Source: Aliidiomarina maris (GTDB taxonomy: Bacteria; Pseudomonadota; Gammaproteobacteria; Enterobacterales; Alteromonadaceae). Taken from it: 64,000 nt of DNA. Location of the stretch: positions 186,001 through 250,000 of the forward strand of contig NZ_PIPK01000002.1 of assembly GCF_003987335.1 (NCBI RefSeq), written 5' to 3'. The position numbers were made by a program, and so were the translations under genes. Shown here one piece after another: positions 25,498-34,418 of the stretch; positions within the stretch are counted from its first letter, which is position 1; each line of letters begins with the position of its first letter. The notes beneath the pieces were generated by a model. The model worked only from the letters and a program-made list of their open reading frames with translations. It did no database searches and was not told the origin of the DNA.

Positions 25498-28140
25498 ATG
25501 CATCACTTTCTACGCAGCAGCTGGATGGCATTGGTCAGCATCTGCTTGCTGACATTAAGCGTCAGCGCGCAAGCACAGCAGACATATGATTTAGACTATT
25601 ATCTTCCAGAAGGTACAGTGCTTGACCCGAGTATTCCTACACCCGAAGAAGTACTTCATTATCAAGTGGGTGAATGGCATGTACGTCATGATCAACTTGT
25701 GCATTACATGCAGGTGCTTAGCCAACACTCGGATCGCATTCAAGTAGAAACCATGGGCTTTAGCCACGAGCGCCGCCCGCTGATTCTGGTGAAGGTGGCT
25801 GCCGCTGAAAATCGTGACCGTATTGAAGATATGCGCCGCGAGCACATGCGCTTGACCGATGCACAAAGTGATGTCCGCCCTGAAGACGCGCCTTTGGTGG
25901 TATATCTGGGTTACAGCGTGCACGGTGACGAGTCTTCTGGAGCAAATGCCGCATTATTAACCGCGTACTATCTAGCTGCGGCTCAAGGACCTGAAATTGA
26001 TGCATGGTTAGACAATACCGTGATACTGATAGAGCCGGCAATGAACCCCGATGGCCTCGGCCGCTTTGCACAGTGGGCTAACCAATTTAAAAGCCAAAAC
26101 CTGGTGAGCGACCGCCAAAACATTGAATTGCAGCAATTATGGTTGCGTGGTCGCCAGAATCATTATTGGTTTGACCTTAACCGCGACTGGTTATTACTGC
26201 AGCACCCAGAGTCGCGCGCACGCATCGCGGCGTATCAACGCTGGATGCCCAATGTACTGACCGACCATCACGAAATGGGCACCGATTCGACCTACTTCTT
26301 CCAACCAGGTATTCCGTCACGGAAAAACCCGATGACACCGGACGAGAATGTCGAGCTCACCGAGCTCCTCGCAGAGTATCACGCCGATATTTTGGATGAT
26401 GTACATAGCTTATATTACACCGAGGAATCATTTGATGATTTCTACTATGGCAAAGGCTCAAGCTACCCGGACATTCAAGGCACTATCGGCATTTTATTCG
26501 AGCAAGGGTCATCACGTGGCCATTTACAAGAATCAATCAATGGTGAAATCTCTTTCCCGTTCACCATTCGCAATCAATTCTTAACCTCGCTGTCGACAGT
26601 ACGCGGTTCCGTTGAGAATCGTGATCGTTTGAATGGATTTATGCAGCGCTTTTACCGCGATAGTATGGACATGGCACGCAGTGCCGGTTTCGATGGTTAC
26701 ATGCTGCAAGGCGACGCTGCTGACCCAGCGCGCATGCAAGAATTATTAAGCATTTTGCGCCAGCACAACATTGAGGCTTACGCGGTCAGTGAAGACTTTA
26801 GCGCCAACGGCGAAGATTACGTCGCTGGTCGAGATTTTTATATTCCAGCGCGCCAACGCCAGTTCCGCCTGCTTGAAGGTGCGTTTAGCACGCGTCAAGA
26901 CTTCCCCGACAACACCTTCTACGACGTGTCAGCATGGACACTTCCAAAGGCTTTCAACATTCCGTTCAGCCAAGTGAGCCATAACCGCCGCTTTAGAATT
27001 GCAGAGCAAGCCTATCAGGGCGACTCGCCTTGGCAGCCAAGCGAATTACAAAACACCAACGTAGGTTACGCGTTTAGCTGGGAGCATTATTTCGCGCCGC
27101 GATTGCTCAATCAATTGCTACAACAAGGTGTGCACGCGCGTTTAGCCGCCGAAGCTATGACCATTAGTACGCCCCAAGGTGAGCAGCACTTCCCAGCGGG
27201 AACCGTGTTAATCACCCGTGCCTATCAACAGCATGACTGGTCGCAAGTGCAGCAGTGGGTTGCCAACTACAGCAACCAAAGCCAAATCCCTGTGCATACC
27301 ATTAGTCGTGGCTTAACTCCGAGCACCGGTATGGACATCGGCAGTCGCAGCATCGACCCAGTGAATAAGCCAGAGGTGTTGCTTGTGGTCGGGGATGGTG
27401 TGCCTGTGCAGGAAGCAGGTGAAGCTTGGTACTACCTTGACCGTCACGTCAATTTACCGGTCACTAAAGTAGAAACACAGCGCCTGGACCGTATCGACCT
27501 GAGTCGCTACACCCACATTATTATGGTCAACGGACGCTATAGCTTCAGTGATGCGCTAGCCTCCAGGCTGCAACAGTGGGTGCGCGCTGGTGGTACCTTG
27601 ATTGGTCAAAAAGGCGGTGCGCGCTGGATGTCGAATAACGGCCTCTTAGGCGCCCACTTTGTGGAACAAGCTGAGTTTGATGCCCAGTTTAATGCGCGTG
27701 GCTTGAGCTACGCAGACCGTAACGACTATTTTGCTCAGCAACGTGTGGCAGGCGCCATTTTTGCCACTGAGCTTGACCTGTCACACCCACTCGCTGCTGG
27801 TTTTACACGCACTAGCCTACCAGTGTTTAAAGACAGCACGATGGCCATGCGCGCCGACAGCGCACCTTTTATCGACGTGGCGCGCTACACCGATGCACCA
27901 GTACTTGCGGGCTACGTGTCTGAAGGCAATCGTGAAGTAATTAAAGAGCGTGCGGCCATTGTCGCTCACCGCCTTGGCAGTGGACGCGTGGTTGGCTTTG
28001 CCGACAACGTAAACTTCCGTGGCTATTTCTGGGGTACTTCAAAGTTAATGGCGAACGCTATTTTCTGGTCGCAGTACGCCATGGGCACTGTCAATTCAGA
28101 GGATGAAGCGGCAGCGGCTGAAGAAGCGCACGCACACTAA
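25498..28140 (+). CDS. Large exported M14-family zinc carboxypeptidase-like protein
   Basis: An 880-residue protein with a signal peptide (1-27, ending SAQA). The N-terminal half is an M14 metallopeptidase domain: zinc ligands His142 and Glu145 in VHGDESSGAN, a distal His in TDHHEMG (257 or 258), and a probable catalytic Glu335 in LFEQGSSRG. From about residue 640 a region with VLLVVGDGV and ARGLSYADRN-type text resembles the class I glutamine amidotransferase-like fold that many of these proteins carry. I prefer the ATG at 25498 (after GGGGGAAA) over 25486. It probably digests peptides in the periplasm or outside. It separates nfuA from comF-bioH, which adjoin in E. coli. Confidence 0.88.
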   Translation: MHHFLRSSWMALVSICLLTLSVSAQAQQTYDLDYYLPEGTVLDPSIPTPEEVLHYQVGEWHVRHDQLVHYMQVLSQHSDRIQVETMGFSHERRPLILVKVAAAENRDRIEDMRREHMRLTDAQSDVRPEDAPLVVYLGYSVHGDESSGANAALLTAYYLAAAQGPEIDAWLDNTVILIEPAMNPDGLGRFAQWANQFKSQNLVSDRQNIELQQLWLRGRQNHYWFDLNRDWLLLQHPESRARIAAYQRWMPNVLTDHHEMGTDSTYFFQPGIPSRKNPMTPDENVELTELLAEYHADILDDVHSLYYTEESFDDFYYGKGSSYPDIQGTIGILFEQGSSRGHLQESINGEISFPFTIRNQFLTSLSTVRGSVENRDRLNGFMQRFYRDSMDMARSAGFDGYMLQGDAADPARMQELLSILRQHNIEAYAVSEDFSANGEDYVAGRDFYIPARQRQFRLLEGAFSTRQDFPDNTFYDVSAWTLPKAFNIPFSQVSHNRRFRIAEQAYQGDSPWQPSELQNTNVGYAFSWEHYFAPRLLNQLLQQGVHARLAAEAMTISTPQGEQHFPAGTVLITRAYQQHDWSQVQQWVANYSNQSQIPVHTISRGLTPSTGMDIGSRSIDPVNKPEVLLVVGDGVPVQEAGEAWYYLDRHVNLPVTKVETQRLDRIDLSRYTHIIMVNGRYSFSDALASRLQQWVRAGGTLIGQKGGARWMSNNGLLGAHFVEQAEFDAQFNARGLSYADRNDYFAQQRVAGAIFATELDLSHPLAAGFTRTSLPVFKDSTMAMRADSAPFIDVARYTDAPVLAGYVSEGNREVIKERAAIVAHRLGSGRVVGFADNVNFRGYFWGTSKLMANAIFWSQYAMGTVNSEDEAAAAEEAHAH

Positions 28141-28868
28141 CCCTTTACTTGTTCTGCGGGTGTGTACGCAAGTGCCCACCCGCTCACCATCCCCACCCCT
28201 GCCTCCAGCAATGCCAATGCCACAGCGCTTATTGTGTTGCCCGTAGTAATCACATCATCAATGACCGCAACGTGTTCTAACGAGGCTAAGTGCGCAAAGG
28301 TATCCGCTTCTCGCACGATGAAGCGTTGTTGCATCGCTTGCGCCCGTGCCGACGCCGATAGGCGATGCTGGGCTGTAAAGTGCTCGCCTTTGTGGCCTTG
28401 AATACTGACGCAGTCTTGATACGGAATCCCCAGCATGCGGCTTACTTCGCGGCCAAGCAGCGCAGCTTGATTATAGCCACGCTGCCGCCAACGCTGATTT
28501 GGCATCGGGACGCTGGTTAAACATTGTGGTAATCGCATTCGTTGCTGCTTGTGAAACGCCAAGGCTTGAGCGGCAATTAGCGCGGCGAAATGTTTGGCTA
28601 ATGCAGGCTGCTGCTGAAACTTAAATTGTTGCAGCCAGCGGTCAACAGGCGGCTGATAGGAAGCAGCCGCCAACCAATACAGACAATGATCTGATGCGCC
28701 TGCGGGACGAAGGTTAGCCGGCGCTAAACGCGGTAAGTCGGCAAAACAAGTAGTACAACACCCGCAGATTACAGCGTTAGCATACCCACATAGCCAGCAA
28801 TAACCTTGTGCGGTGCGCCGCATACGCACACTAAATTCACGGCCTAAGGCGCGCCAATCATGTACCAT
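28137..28868 (-). CDS. comF: ComF/GntX-family phosphoribosyltransferase-like protein
   Basis: A protein of about 243 residues with an N-terminal zinc-ribbon (CWLCGYANAVICGCC) and a C-terminal type I phosphoribosyltransferase fold. The PRPP loop VAVIDDVITTGNT lies near residue 205, and the conserved VPMPNQRWRQRGYNQAALLGRE stretch precedes it. Homologues ComF and GntX are needed for using extracellular DNA or are linked to transformation, but the reaction is unproven. ATG at 28868 has AAGAG 8 bp upstream; a GTG at 28874 is the alternative. It overlaps the M14 gene stop by 3 bp and diverges from bioH, as gntX does in E. coli. Confidence 0.9.
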   Translation of the reverse strand: MVHDWRALGREFSVRMRRTAQGYCWLCGYANAVICGCCTTCFADLPRLAPANLRPAGASDHCLYWLAAASYQPPVDRWLQQFKFQQQPALAKHFAALIAAQALAFHKQQRMRLPQCLTSVPMPNQRWRQRGYNQAALLGREVSRMLGIPYQDCVSIQGHKGEHFTAQHRLSASARAQAMQQRFIVREADTFAHLASLEHVAVIDDVITTGNTISAVALALLEAGVGMVSGWALAYTPAEQVKG

Positions 28869-28936
28869 ACCCACTGCTCTTGTTGAATTAGCCTACTTAG
28901 AGGTTAATCAGGATTAAGCAATAACGGGATACGCGA

Positions 28937-29719
28937 ATGACGCAAAAATTTGTTTTTTTACACGGCTGGGGTCTGAACCAAGCCGTTTGGGCACCGACTA
29001 TCGGGGCTTTGCCACCACAAGTAAGTGGTATAGCACTTAATCTTCCTGGCTTTGGTGGTGCACCTTGGCGCGCCGAGCTCGCCGATATCAATGCCAGTGC
29101 CGACACTTTGGCACGGCAAATTGAAACATCCAATGACGCCCCCGTGCACCTGGTTGGTTGGTCACTCGGCGGCTTGCTTGCCAGTTTCATCGCCTTTCGT
29201 CATCCTCAGCTGGTGGCAAGTGTCTATACAGTCGCTAGTTCGCCGTGCTTTGTCGCCAAACCAGAGCAACAATGGCCGGGTATTGATGCCCAAGTGCTGG
29301 TCCAGTTTCAGCAGCAATTGGCGCGCAATTATCAGCAAACGGTGAAACGCTTTCTGGCAGTACAAGCCATGGGAAGCCCAAGTGCGAAAGAGGATATTAA
29401 GGCATTGCAGCAGCGTATATTGAGCCAGCCTGACGCAGCCCCTGACGCATTGGCCGCAGGCTTACGGTGGCTCGCTGAAGTGGATTTGCGCGACCAACTG
29501 AATCAGTTCTCAACGCTGCAAATACCGTGGTACCGCGCCTATGGTCGTCTTGATAGCTTAGTTCCAATCGCCGTCGCAGCTGCCATTGACCATAGTGTGC
29601 AACCAAATACGCTTGTGCCTGCAAAAGTTTTTACCCAAAGCGCACATACCCCCTTTTTAAATCAGCCAGACGAATTTTTAACTTGGCTATTGAACCCAAG
29701 CTCAAAAGCGAAGGACTAA
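28937..29719 (+). CDS. bioH: Pimeloyl-ACP methyl ester carboxylesterase BioH
   Basis: BioH hydrolyses the methyl ester of pimeloyl-ACP, releasing the pimeloyl chain for biotin synthesis. The 260-residue alpha/beta hydrolase shows the catalytic triad: Ser76 in GWSLGG, Asp206 in YGRLDSLVP and His237 in SAHTPF. The opening FLHGWGLNQAVW carries the oxyanion HGWG motif typical of BioH. It is divergent from comF as in E. coli. No other biotin gene is present in this window. Confidence 0.93.
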   Translation: MTQKFVFLHGWGLNQAVWAPTIGALPPQVSGIALNLPGFGGAPWRAELADINASADTLARQIETSNDAPVHLVGWSLGGLLASFIAFRHPQLVASVYTVASSPCFVAKPEQQWPGIDAQVLVQFQQQLARNYQQTVKRFLAVQAMGSPSAKEDIKALQQRILSQPDAAPDALAAGLRWLAEVDLRDQLNQFSTLQIPWYRAYGRLDSLVPIAVAAAIDHSVQPNTLVPAKVFTQSAHTPFLNQPDEFLTWLLNPSSKAKD

Positions 29720-29914
29720 GTGATGAGCTGACTGAGTGATTAAATAACCGCGAATGCCGCGATATATTTTGTTATCGGCTGGTAAAGATACTCGAATTTG
29801 GCCACAAAATTTGTTTACATTTTCTATACTTCAAACTTATGCTTGAGTTTAATACGTCGCCCTGTGTTTCGGCACCGCCAGCGGATTGGCTCTGATTTAA
29901 AGAGGAAACTTTCT

Positions 29915-30898
29915 ATGCGCCGCATTTCTATGCAGACTTTCACTCAAACCATGGCGTCGCGCACTGTACGCCTCGGTTGCGTACTTGGGCTCAGTATCGC
30001 CCTTAGTGCGTGTGCAACTTCCACCAACCAGCGTACCAACCCAGGCGTCAACCAAGGCCCACAAGTGAGCCCGAGTTTAGCCCAGGAAGAACCCTATCAG
30101 GGCTTGAAACGACGCGTTGCGATTGCGCGCTTCAGCGACGAAACACGTCGCGGCACCAGCTTCTTTGTGGATAGCAATTTCGATCGTATAGGCAAACAAA
30201 CCAGCGACATGCTGGCCGCACGCTTAACTGAAACCGGTCGCTTCATTATGCTTGAGCGCACTGACTTAAACCAAGTCATTGCCGAGCAAAACTATGCCAA
30301 CTTAGAGCCCAATCGTGTCGGGGCTGACTATTTGATTGTGGGCTCAGTATCTGAATTTGGTCACAGCAACGTCAGCGAAACCGGAGTATTTACCCGCAAT
30401 CGCGTGCAACAAGCAACTGCGACTGTGAATGTCCGCTTAGTTGACACGACGAATGGTCAAATCGTTTTCTCTCAAGAAGCCACCGGGCAATCTCGCGCCG
30501 AAGCCAGTACAACCTTTGGCGTGGGTGAGCGCGCAGCCTTTGATACTCAGTTAGCCGACCGCGCAGTGTCCGCTGCCATTTCTCAATTGGTTAGCAATCT
30601 GATGGAAAACTTATTAGACCGTCCTTGGCAGGCATACATTGTTGGCTCGCAGAACGGTTCGTTATTAATGACTGGCGGCCAGGCCCAAGGCCTGAACGTT
30701 GGCGACCAATTGGTGTTATATCGTCGTGGCGAAAGCGTGCGCAACCCGCAAACGGGTCTGGACATTGAACTGCCACCTGAGCGCTTAGGTGACGTGCGGG
30801 TGACTGGCTTTATCGGGCGTGGCGACAACGAGTTGTCCCTGATTCAAACCAGCGTCAATGTAGATAACTACGACCAATTAGTGATTCGCGCTGAATAA
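29915..30898 (+). CDS. CsgG-family outer-membrane lipoprotein
   Basis: A 327-residue predicted lipoprotein (lipobox LSAC, Cys33). Its core, about residues 65-240, resembles CsgG: RRVAIARFSDETRRG, SDMLAARLTETGRFIMLERTDL, GADYLIVGSVSEFG and TVNVRLVDTTNGQIVFSQEATG. CsgG forms the curli-secretion nonamer, but no curli gene is here and this protein has an extra C-terminal domain (about 250-327) that includes GLNVGDQLVLYRRGE. GAGGA precedes the ATG. It heads a compact run of four predicted lipoproteins with gaps or overlaps of 23, 1 and -26 bp. Function is unproven; it may form a pore or assembly platform for the other three. Confidence 0.85.
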   Translation: MRRISMQTFTQTMASRTVRLGCVLGLSIALSACATSTNQRTNPGVNQGPQVSPSLAQEEPYQGLKRRVAIARFSDETRRGTSFFVDSNFDRIGKQTSDMLAARLTETGRFIMLERTDLNQVIAEQNYANLEPNRVGADYLIVGSVSEFGHSNVSETGVFTRNRVQQATATVNVRLVDTTNGQIVFSQEATGQSRAEASTTFGVGERAAFDTQLADRAVSAAISQLVSNLMENLLDRPWQAYIVGSQNGSLLMTGGQAQGLNVGDQLVLYRRGESVRNPQTGLDIELPPERLGDVRVTGFIGRGDNELSLIQTSVNVDNYDQLVIRAE

Positions 30899-30921
30899 GT
30901 GCGAAGCTAAGGAGCAACGTC

Positions 30922-31260
30922 ATGAAAACCTGGTTACGAGTAAGTTTAGTCAGCGCCCTACTCATGTTCTTAGCAGCCTGCACCAGCAGTTATGAAAGCA
31001 CCACGCAGCAAGCGGATGATGGCGCCTACATTCGGTTAAGCGGCAACTTTATGGGCACTGAATTGAGTATTAATGAACAAGCCCCAATTCGCCTGCGCGA
31101 AGGTCAAACCCGCACGTTTCGGCTTGATAATGAACGCGTTGCTGTATTTGAACTGCAGCCTGGCCCACAACGCATCCGCATTACCCGAGATGGTGCTGTA
31201 GTCGTTAACCGCGAATTGTATGTTGGACGCGGTAATACTATTGCAATTCGGGTGCCTTAA
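30922..31260 (+). CDS. Small lipoprotein in the CsgG-like operon, function unknown
   Basis: A 112-residue predicted lipoprotein: signal peptide 1-19 with lipobox LAAC, Cys20. The mature part is beta-rich and opens AYIRLSGNFMGTELSINEQ, ending GRGNTIAIRVP, which recalls small PEGA-like or immunoglobulin-like surface domains. I do not recognise a specific family. AAGGAG precedes the ATG. It lies between the CsgG-like gene (23 bp upstream) and the DUF4810-like gene (1 bp downstream), so it probably works with them at the outer membrane. Confidence 0.8.
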   Translation: MKTWLRVSLVSALLMFLAACTSSYESTTQQADDGAYIRLSGNFMGTELSINEQAPIRLREGQTRTFRLDNERVAVFELQPGPQRIRITRDGAVVVNRELYVGRGNTIAIRVP

Positions 31261-31261
31261 T

Positions 31262-31729
31262 ATGGTGGATAACAATCCCTCAAGGCAACTGCGAGTTTTC
31301 GTAGTCGCACTTGTTACACTTGGTTTAAGTGCGTGTGCGGCACAACCCCCAAGCACTGGCATGTATTGGGGTAACTACGAAACCTCGCTTTACACCTTGG
31401 CCAATAGCCCCACTGATCGAGTGTCACAGCAGCATATTGGCAATTTGCGCAACGTGGTAAGTGTCAGCGACCAACGTGGTTGGGCGCCGCCACCAGGGGC
31501 CATGCTTGAACTGGCAGTGCTGGAAGCAGAAGCCGGTAACCAAGCAGCGTATGTTGAACTGGTAATCCGTGAATATCGGCTTTACCCCGAGTCTCGCGTG
31601 TATATACACCGTTGGTTTCCTGATGTCGTAGTGCCTCCGATGCCCACACCGAGCACATCACCAGAGCAAGCCACGGATGACAATCAAGCACAGGAGGCGC
31701 TAGATGCTGACACCAATGCTAACCAATAG
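31262..31729 (+). CDS. DUF4810-like lipoprotein
   Basis: A 155-residue predicted lipoprotein: lipobox LSAC, Cys25. The mature part contains the MYWGNYETSLYTL segment and PPPGAMLELAVLEAEAGN, typical of DUF4810, then an ARG-poor, Pro/Thr/Glu-rich tail. Family members are usually found between a CsgG-like gene and a DUF799/GNA1162 gene, exactly as here. No biochemical role is known. The start ATG at 31262 is one base after the preceding stop. Its last 26 bp overlap the next gene. Confidence 0.82.
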   Translation: MVDNNPSRQLRVFVVALVTLGLSACAAQPPSTGMYWGNYETSLYTLANSPTDRVSQQHIGNLRNVVSVSDQRGWAPPPGAMLELAVLEAEAGNQAAYVELVIREYRLYPESRVYIHRWFPDVVVPPMPTPSTSPEQATDDNQAQEALDADTNANQ

Positions 31730-32402
31730 AACGTCTTGGCTACGCACGTTCACTGTTGCCTTCACGGTATTGGTGTTAAATGCTTGCGTTAGTGCTCAGC
31801 CACCTGTCGATCAATCACGCTTTAGTGAGCCTTATACGCGCAGCGTGCTGATCTTGCCGCCGGCCAACCAAACCACTGCGGCGCAAGCCTCGGAGCTGTA
31901 TTACACCAGCTTAGCTGTACCGCTAACGCGGGCAGGGTTTTATGTATTCCCTTCACTGTTGACCCAACGCATTATGCAAAACGAAGGGATTATAGACGGC
32001 GCGCAGCTGGACAATGTTGATTTAGCTCTGTTTCGTCAAATGTTCGGTGCTGACATGGTATTGCGCACGCGGGTCACACGCTGGGATACATCCTACGTGG
32101 TGATTACGGGCTCAGTCACCGTCAGTGTTGAGTACGAATTGGTGTCGACTCACAGCGGGAATATCCTGTGGGAGTATTCAGGTAGTATTACGGAAAATAC
32201 TGGTAGCCAGAATACCAGCTTGTTAGGTGCGTTATTGGAAACCGCGTTAAATACCGCCCAGCAAGACTATATTCCGATTGCGCGTGAACTCAACCGCACC
32301 GCATTTGCGCGCGTGCCGATTGGCCCCTATCACCCGCGCTACCTAACTGAAGAAGAATTCGCTGCACGCCTTGCGGCGTGGCGCGAAGAGAATCAACGCT
32401 GA
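31704..32402 (+). CDS. DUF799/GNA1162-family lipoprotein
   Basis: A 232-residue predicted lipoprotein: lipobox LNAC, Cys28. The mature domain matches the DUF799 family known from the Neisseria antigen GNA1162: [35 protein letters not shown], and the strand run [24 protein letters not shown]. The fold of GNA1162 is related to TolB/CsgG-type N-terminal domains, which suggests it interacts with the CsgG-like partner. AGGAGG precedes the ATG at 31704, inside the preceding gene. The 3' end overlaps the convergent mutM gene by 10 bp. Confidence 0.85.
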   Translation: MLTPMLTNRTSWLRTFTVAFTVLVLNACVSAQPPVDQSRFSEPYTRSVLILPPANQTTAAQASELYYTSLAVPLTRAGFYVFPSLLTQRIMQNEGIIDGAQLDNVDLALFRQMFGADMVLRTRVTRWDTSYVVITGSVTVSVEYELVSTHSGNILWEYSGSITENTGSQNTSLLGALLETALNTAQQDYIPIARELNRTAFARVPIGPYHPRYLTEEEFAARLAAWREENQR

Positions 32403-33202
32403 CAACTAGGGCAGTAAACTGAGGTTCGCTGCCCTATTATCACGCTCAATAATGTAGTTTGGCATTGCACGCAAGGTTCACCGCTGCGCCCGTACACCAG
32501 CAATTCTTGTTTGAAGTAGCCTGGTTTACCGTCTGCTTGGGTGAAATCGCGCAAGCTAGTCCCACCTTGTTGGATAGCGCGCGCCAAGATAACCTTAATC
32601 GCTTCAGCCAGCTCAGCATAGCGCGCCGCGCTAATTCGACCTGCTGCCCTACGCGGGTCAATACCAACTGCAAACAATGCTTCCGTGGCGTATATATTGC
32701 CAACCCCCACCACGATCGCGTTGTCCATGATAAATGCTTTAACTGGGCTTTTTCTATTGCGTGACAAGCAATACAGACGCTCGCCATTAAATTCATCGGT
32801 GAGCGGTTCAGGGCCTAGCTTAGCAAACACACTAATCTGCTCACCCGGAGGCTGCCATAAAAGTGCGCCAAAGCGCCTAGGATCGTTCAGGCGCAACGAT
32901 TGGCCGTTACTTAGGTGGATGACAACATGGTCATGCTTTAACAGCGCTTGATCGCTTGGCAGCACGCGCAGAGCACCCGACATACCAAGGTGAATCACCA
33001 AACTACCCACAGGCGTGTCAATCAGTAGATATTTAGCGCGACGCCGGACATTGATGATGGGTTGGTCAACCGCAAGTTGCACCGCATCGGGGATAGGCCA
33101 GCGCAACTTAGGCTGCCGTAGCTCGACACGGCGAATGACTTGTTGGGCGAGATGTGGTGTCACGCCGAGGCGACTGACTTCTACTTCTGGTAACTCAGGC
33201 AT
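32393..33202 (-). CDS. mutM: Formamidopyrimidine-DNA glycosylase
   Basis: MutM (Fpg) removes 8-oxoguanine and formamidopyrimidines from DNA and nicks the abasic site. The 269-residue protein begins PELPEVE, with Pro2 as the catalytic imino acid and Glu3. It has the helix-two-turn-helix region ([13 protein letters not shown]) and ends with the zinc finger CVQC...CPSC that inserts into the DNA groove. The 10-bp overlap with the DUF799 gene is at the stop codons. mutM commonly neighbours rpmBG-radC-coaBC; here two or three unknown genes lie in between. Confidence 0.96.
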   Translation of the reverse strand: MPELPEVEVSRLGVTPHLAQQVIRRVELRQPKLRWPIPDAVQLAVDQPIINVRRRAKYLLIDTPVGSLVIHLGMSGALRVLPSDQALLKHDHVVIHLSNGQSLRLNDPRRFGALLWQPPGEQISVFAKLGPEPLTDEFNGERLYCLSRNRKSPVKAFIMDNAIVVGVGNIYATEALFAVGIDPRRAAGRISAARYAELAEAIKVILARAIQQGGTSLRDFTQADGKPGYFKQELLVYGRSGEPCVQCQTTLLSVIIGQRTSVYCPSCQR

Positions 33203-33242
33203 TGGTTTTTACTACATTCGGTTTGGGCGTTATGAGCTTGAA

Positions 33243-33722
33243 TTAACGTGCAGGTCTTAAATCACGTGCGGCTTCATGGGTTGCTTTGAACACTTGGTCA
33301 TAGCCTGGCAGTGCCACCAGTACCTTGTCAGGCTGGTAGAACACAACAATACGCATACTACCGTTCTGATCTGCCACGCTAACTTCTACTGCATATTCGT
33401 CACCAGCCAGTAAACCACCGTATGGCTTCAAGGTTAAATTTTGCCACGCATCCAGCCACCGGCTTTGCTCAGAGCTAGTTAATTGACCTTCGCGCATTTC
33501 CCATTGGTTACCCACCCGCACTAAGTCGTGGGTACGGTCGCGTAATTCGACAATGTTATAGACCGCAAATGGCCGGAAAGACTCTTCAGAGCCTTCGTCG
33601 CTGCCCATAAAATAAAAGGTAAACATCATGATGAGCACGGCGTAGATTACCACGTTATTCCAGCCACGCTTAGTCAAGGTGACGCCGAGTATGGTACGTT
33701 TCTGTTCGTGGTGTCTTTTCAT
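33243..33722 (-). CDS. Single-pass membrane protein upstream of mutM, function unknown
   Basis: A 159-residue protein with a basic N-terminus (KRHHEQKR), one membrane helix at about 26-45 and a periplasmic domain of about 110 residues. The latter contains PFAVYNIVELRDRT, SRWLDAWQNLTLKPY and VVFYQPDKVLVALPGYDQVF. I do not recognise a family. The ATG at 33722 has AGG nearby; a GTG five codons upstream has no ribosome site. It lies 40 bp upstream of mutM on the same strand and may share its transcript. Confidence 0.7.
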   Translation of the reverse strand: MKRHHEQKRTILGVTLTKRGWNNVVIYAVLIMMFTFYFMGSDEGSEESFRPFAVYNIVELRDRTHDLVRVGNQWEMREGQLTSSEQSRWLDAWQNLTLKPYGGLLAGDEYAVEVSVADQNGSMRIVVFYQPDKVLVALPGYDQVFKATHEAARDLRPAR

Positions 33723-33792
33723 AGTAAGCCTGTTCACTTGGTACGCGTAACACTATATATTGTGCGCCGTTTCGACAAAAGGAAAACCGCTT

Positions 33793-34410
33793 TTGAATAT
33801 CGTTAGTATCGCAGATAGCCTTGCCGAGCGTGGTTATCTGATTGTGCCACAGTTTTTAAGTTCAGCGGAAGCTTTGAACTTATACCAATATGCGCAAACC
33901 TTACACGATTCCCAGTGGCAGCTTGCTGCGGTTGGACGCGGCGGGCAACAGACCATTAATACTAACGTTCGGGGCGACAGGATCCACTGGTTAAGCTCAC
34001 AACACGACTTAGAACATGCCTACTTAAGTAAAATGAGCGATTTACGCGAAGGGTTGAACCGCGAGCTTTTTATGGGACTGTTTGACTACGAAGCGCACCT
34101 CGCCCATTACCAACCCGGGGCATACTATAAAAAGCACTTGGACGCTTTCAAGGGGCGCAGTAACCGAATTCTCACCACCGTTTTGTACTTGAACCCTGAA
34201 TGGCAGCGCAGTGACGGCGGCGAATTGGTTATCTATGCTGAGCGTGGCGAAGTGCTTGAGGAAATATTACCGACGTTAGGTACTATGGTGATTTTCTTAA
34301 GTGATCGCTTTGTACATGAAGTCAAAGTTGGCAGGCGTGATCGTTACAGTGTGTCTGGCTGGTTCCGTCTTAACGCATCGATTAGTGGCGTCATCGACCC
34401 ACCCCGCTAA
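33793..34410 (+). CDS. 2-oxoglutarate/Fe(II)-dependent dioxygenase (prolyl-4-hydroxylase-like)
   Basis: A protein of about 205 residues with the double-stranded beta-helix oxygenase core. The iron triad is visible as His115 and Asp117 (KKHLDAF) and His175 (RFVHEVK). Arg184 or Arg192 (DRYSVSGWFR) would hold 2-oxoglutarate. The layout is like prolyl 4-hydroxylase alpha-subunit and EGL-9/SM-20 homologues, so it may hydroxylate a protein or peptide; the substrate is unknown. The start is unclear: TTG at 33793 has AAGGA upstream, while a TTG at 33760 would add 11 residues. It diverges from the mutM-side unknown gene. Confidence 0.82.
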   Translation: MNIVSIADSLAERGYLIVPQFLSSAEALNLYQYAQTLHDSQWQLAAVGRGGQQTINTNVRGDRIHWLSSQHDLEHAYLSKMSDLREGLNRELFMGLFDYEAHLAHYQPGAYYKKHLDAFKGRSNRILTTVLYLNPEWQRSDGGELVIYAERGEVLEEILPTLGTMVIFLSDRFVHEVKVGRRDRYSVSGWFRLNASISGVIDPPR

Positions 34411-34418
34411 ATGTGAGG

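Noticed and set aside
29915-30898. CsgG-like gene as part of a curli operon
   Set aside because: No csgA, csgB, csgD, csgE or csgF-like gene is nearby, and the three genes that follow are DUF-type lipoproteins.
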